The position numbers were made by a program, and so were the translations under genes. From positions 496,001 through 560,000 of the forward strand of contig NW_026960611.1 in the NCBI RefSeq assembly GCF_021018805.1: a DNA stretch of 64,000 bases, given 5' to 3'. This document shows positions 63,480-64,000 of this stretch, piece by piece. The notes below the pieces were generated by a model, which saw only the letters and a list, made by a program, of their open reading frames with translations, searched no databases and was not told the origin of the DNA. How positions within the stretch are numbered: the stretch's first letter is position 1; each line of letters begins with the position of its first letter. This DNA is from Prinia subflava. Taxonomy: Eukaryota; Chordata; Aves; Passeriformes; Cisticolidae.

Positions 63480-64000
63480 AAAAGGGGAAAAAACTGGAAC
63501 AGTAGCCAAAAAAGAGTTGAGAATATGTGAGAAAACTCCGCAAACACCAAGGTCAATAAAGAATGAGGGGGAGGAGGTCCACTAGGGACTGGAGCAGTTT
63601 CTGCTGCAGCCTGTGGTGAAGACCAAGGTGAAGCAGGTTGTCCCCCTGCAGCCACAGTGAAGGAGATATCCACCCTGCATCCTGTGCAAGACCCCATGCC
63701 AAAGCAGGTAGATACCCCAAGGAGGCTGTGACCCTGTGGGAAGCCCACGCTGGAGCTGGTTCCTGGCAGGACCTGTGGCCCTGTGAAGAGGAGTTCACAC
63801 TGGAGCAGGTTTTCTGGCAGGATTTTGACCCTATGGGGGACCCAGGCTGGAGCAGCCTATTCCTGAAGGACTACACCCTGTGGAAAGGACCCGTGCTGAA
63901 GAAGTTTGTGGAGGACTGTCTCCCATGACTAGGACCCCATGCTGGAGCAGGGGAAGAGTGAGGAGAAAAGAGCAGCAGAGATGACATGATGAATCCCCAT
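63480..64000 (+). mobile_element. ERVL-like LTR, family C-related, cut by window edge
   Basis: In reverse complement it matches the degenerate CTGCTCCAG/CACAGGGTCACAGCCTCC array of family C (28.7-29.1 kb) and the family D interior (45.9-46.3 kb). It is therefore opposite in orientation to those copies. Open frames here are repeat translations. Confidence 0.6.

Noticed and set aside
1..64000. CRISPR array, bacterial operon or phage genes
   Set aside because: No regular spacer-repeat array and no prokaryotic gene layout; the window is vertebrate.

Overview
This window is nuclear DNA from a bird, most likely a songbird. The evidence is CR1 LINE pieces ending in the ATTCTATG-type tail, dense avian-type endogenous retrovirus LTRs of at least three classes, and one vertebrate multi-exon gene. 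There is no bacterial or phage-like gene organisation. Most long open frames without homology are antisense shadows of retroviral genes or translations of simple repeats.

Host gene: UBAP1 (ubiquitin-associated protein 1, ESCRT-I subunit) runs on the + strand. I can place six coding exons: 16559-16592, 38469-38593, 42859-43788, 53266-53463, 55242-55343 and 58687-58827. They have consensus splice sites and matching phases, and together encode a 509-residue protein with an N-terminal UMA domain and C-terminal tandem UBA (SOUBA) domains. The non-coding first exon was not found; it may lie upstream of 16552 or outside the window. Everything else sits in UBAP1 introns or flanks.

Mobile elements, left to right: (1) an LTR cut by the window edge and carrying two nested LTRs (1-2445). 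(2) A nearly full-length env-less class II (ERVK/betaretrovirus-like) provirus on the minus strand (2492-9986), with gag, dUTPase-protease, an intact 878-codon RT-RNase H-integrase frame, a tRNA-Trp-type PBS and a 6-bp target duplication; another LTR is inserted exactly at its gag start codon. (3) Solo LTRs at 10.25, 12.4, 13.8 and 18.3 kb. (4) An ERV1-like minus-strand LTR pair with a tRNA-Pro-type PBS (19955-26252), whose interior holds no recognisable retroviral gene but does hold a 430-bp purine tract. (5) Two copies of a third LTR family (26.6-29.4 kb). (6) A + strand class II provirus (30717-34563) whose central part is replaced by non-viral DNA, including an antisense piece of the host gene PORCN and a tRNA-Lys-like sequence. 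(7) Further LTRs, CR1 pieces and a gutted ERVL-like provirus through to 64 kb.

Many insertions have exact target-site duplications: 6 bp for the class II elements, 5 bp for the ERVL-like LTRs, 4 bp for ERV1-like ones. The nesting order can therefore be read directly. The two most unusual objects are the chimeric provirus at 30.7-34.6 kb and the provirus whose gag ATG was hit and duplicated by another retroviral LTR. The ordinary biology of the locus is UBAP1.
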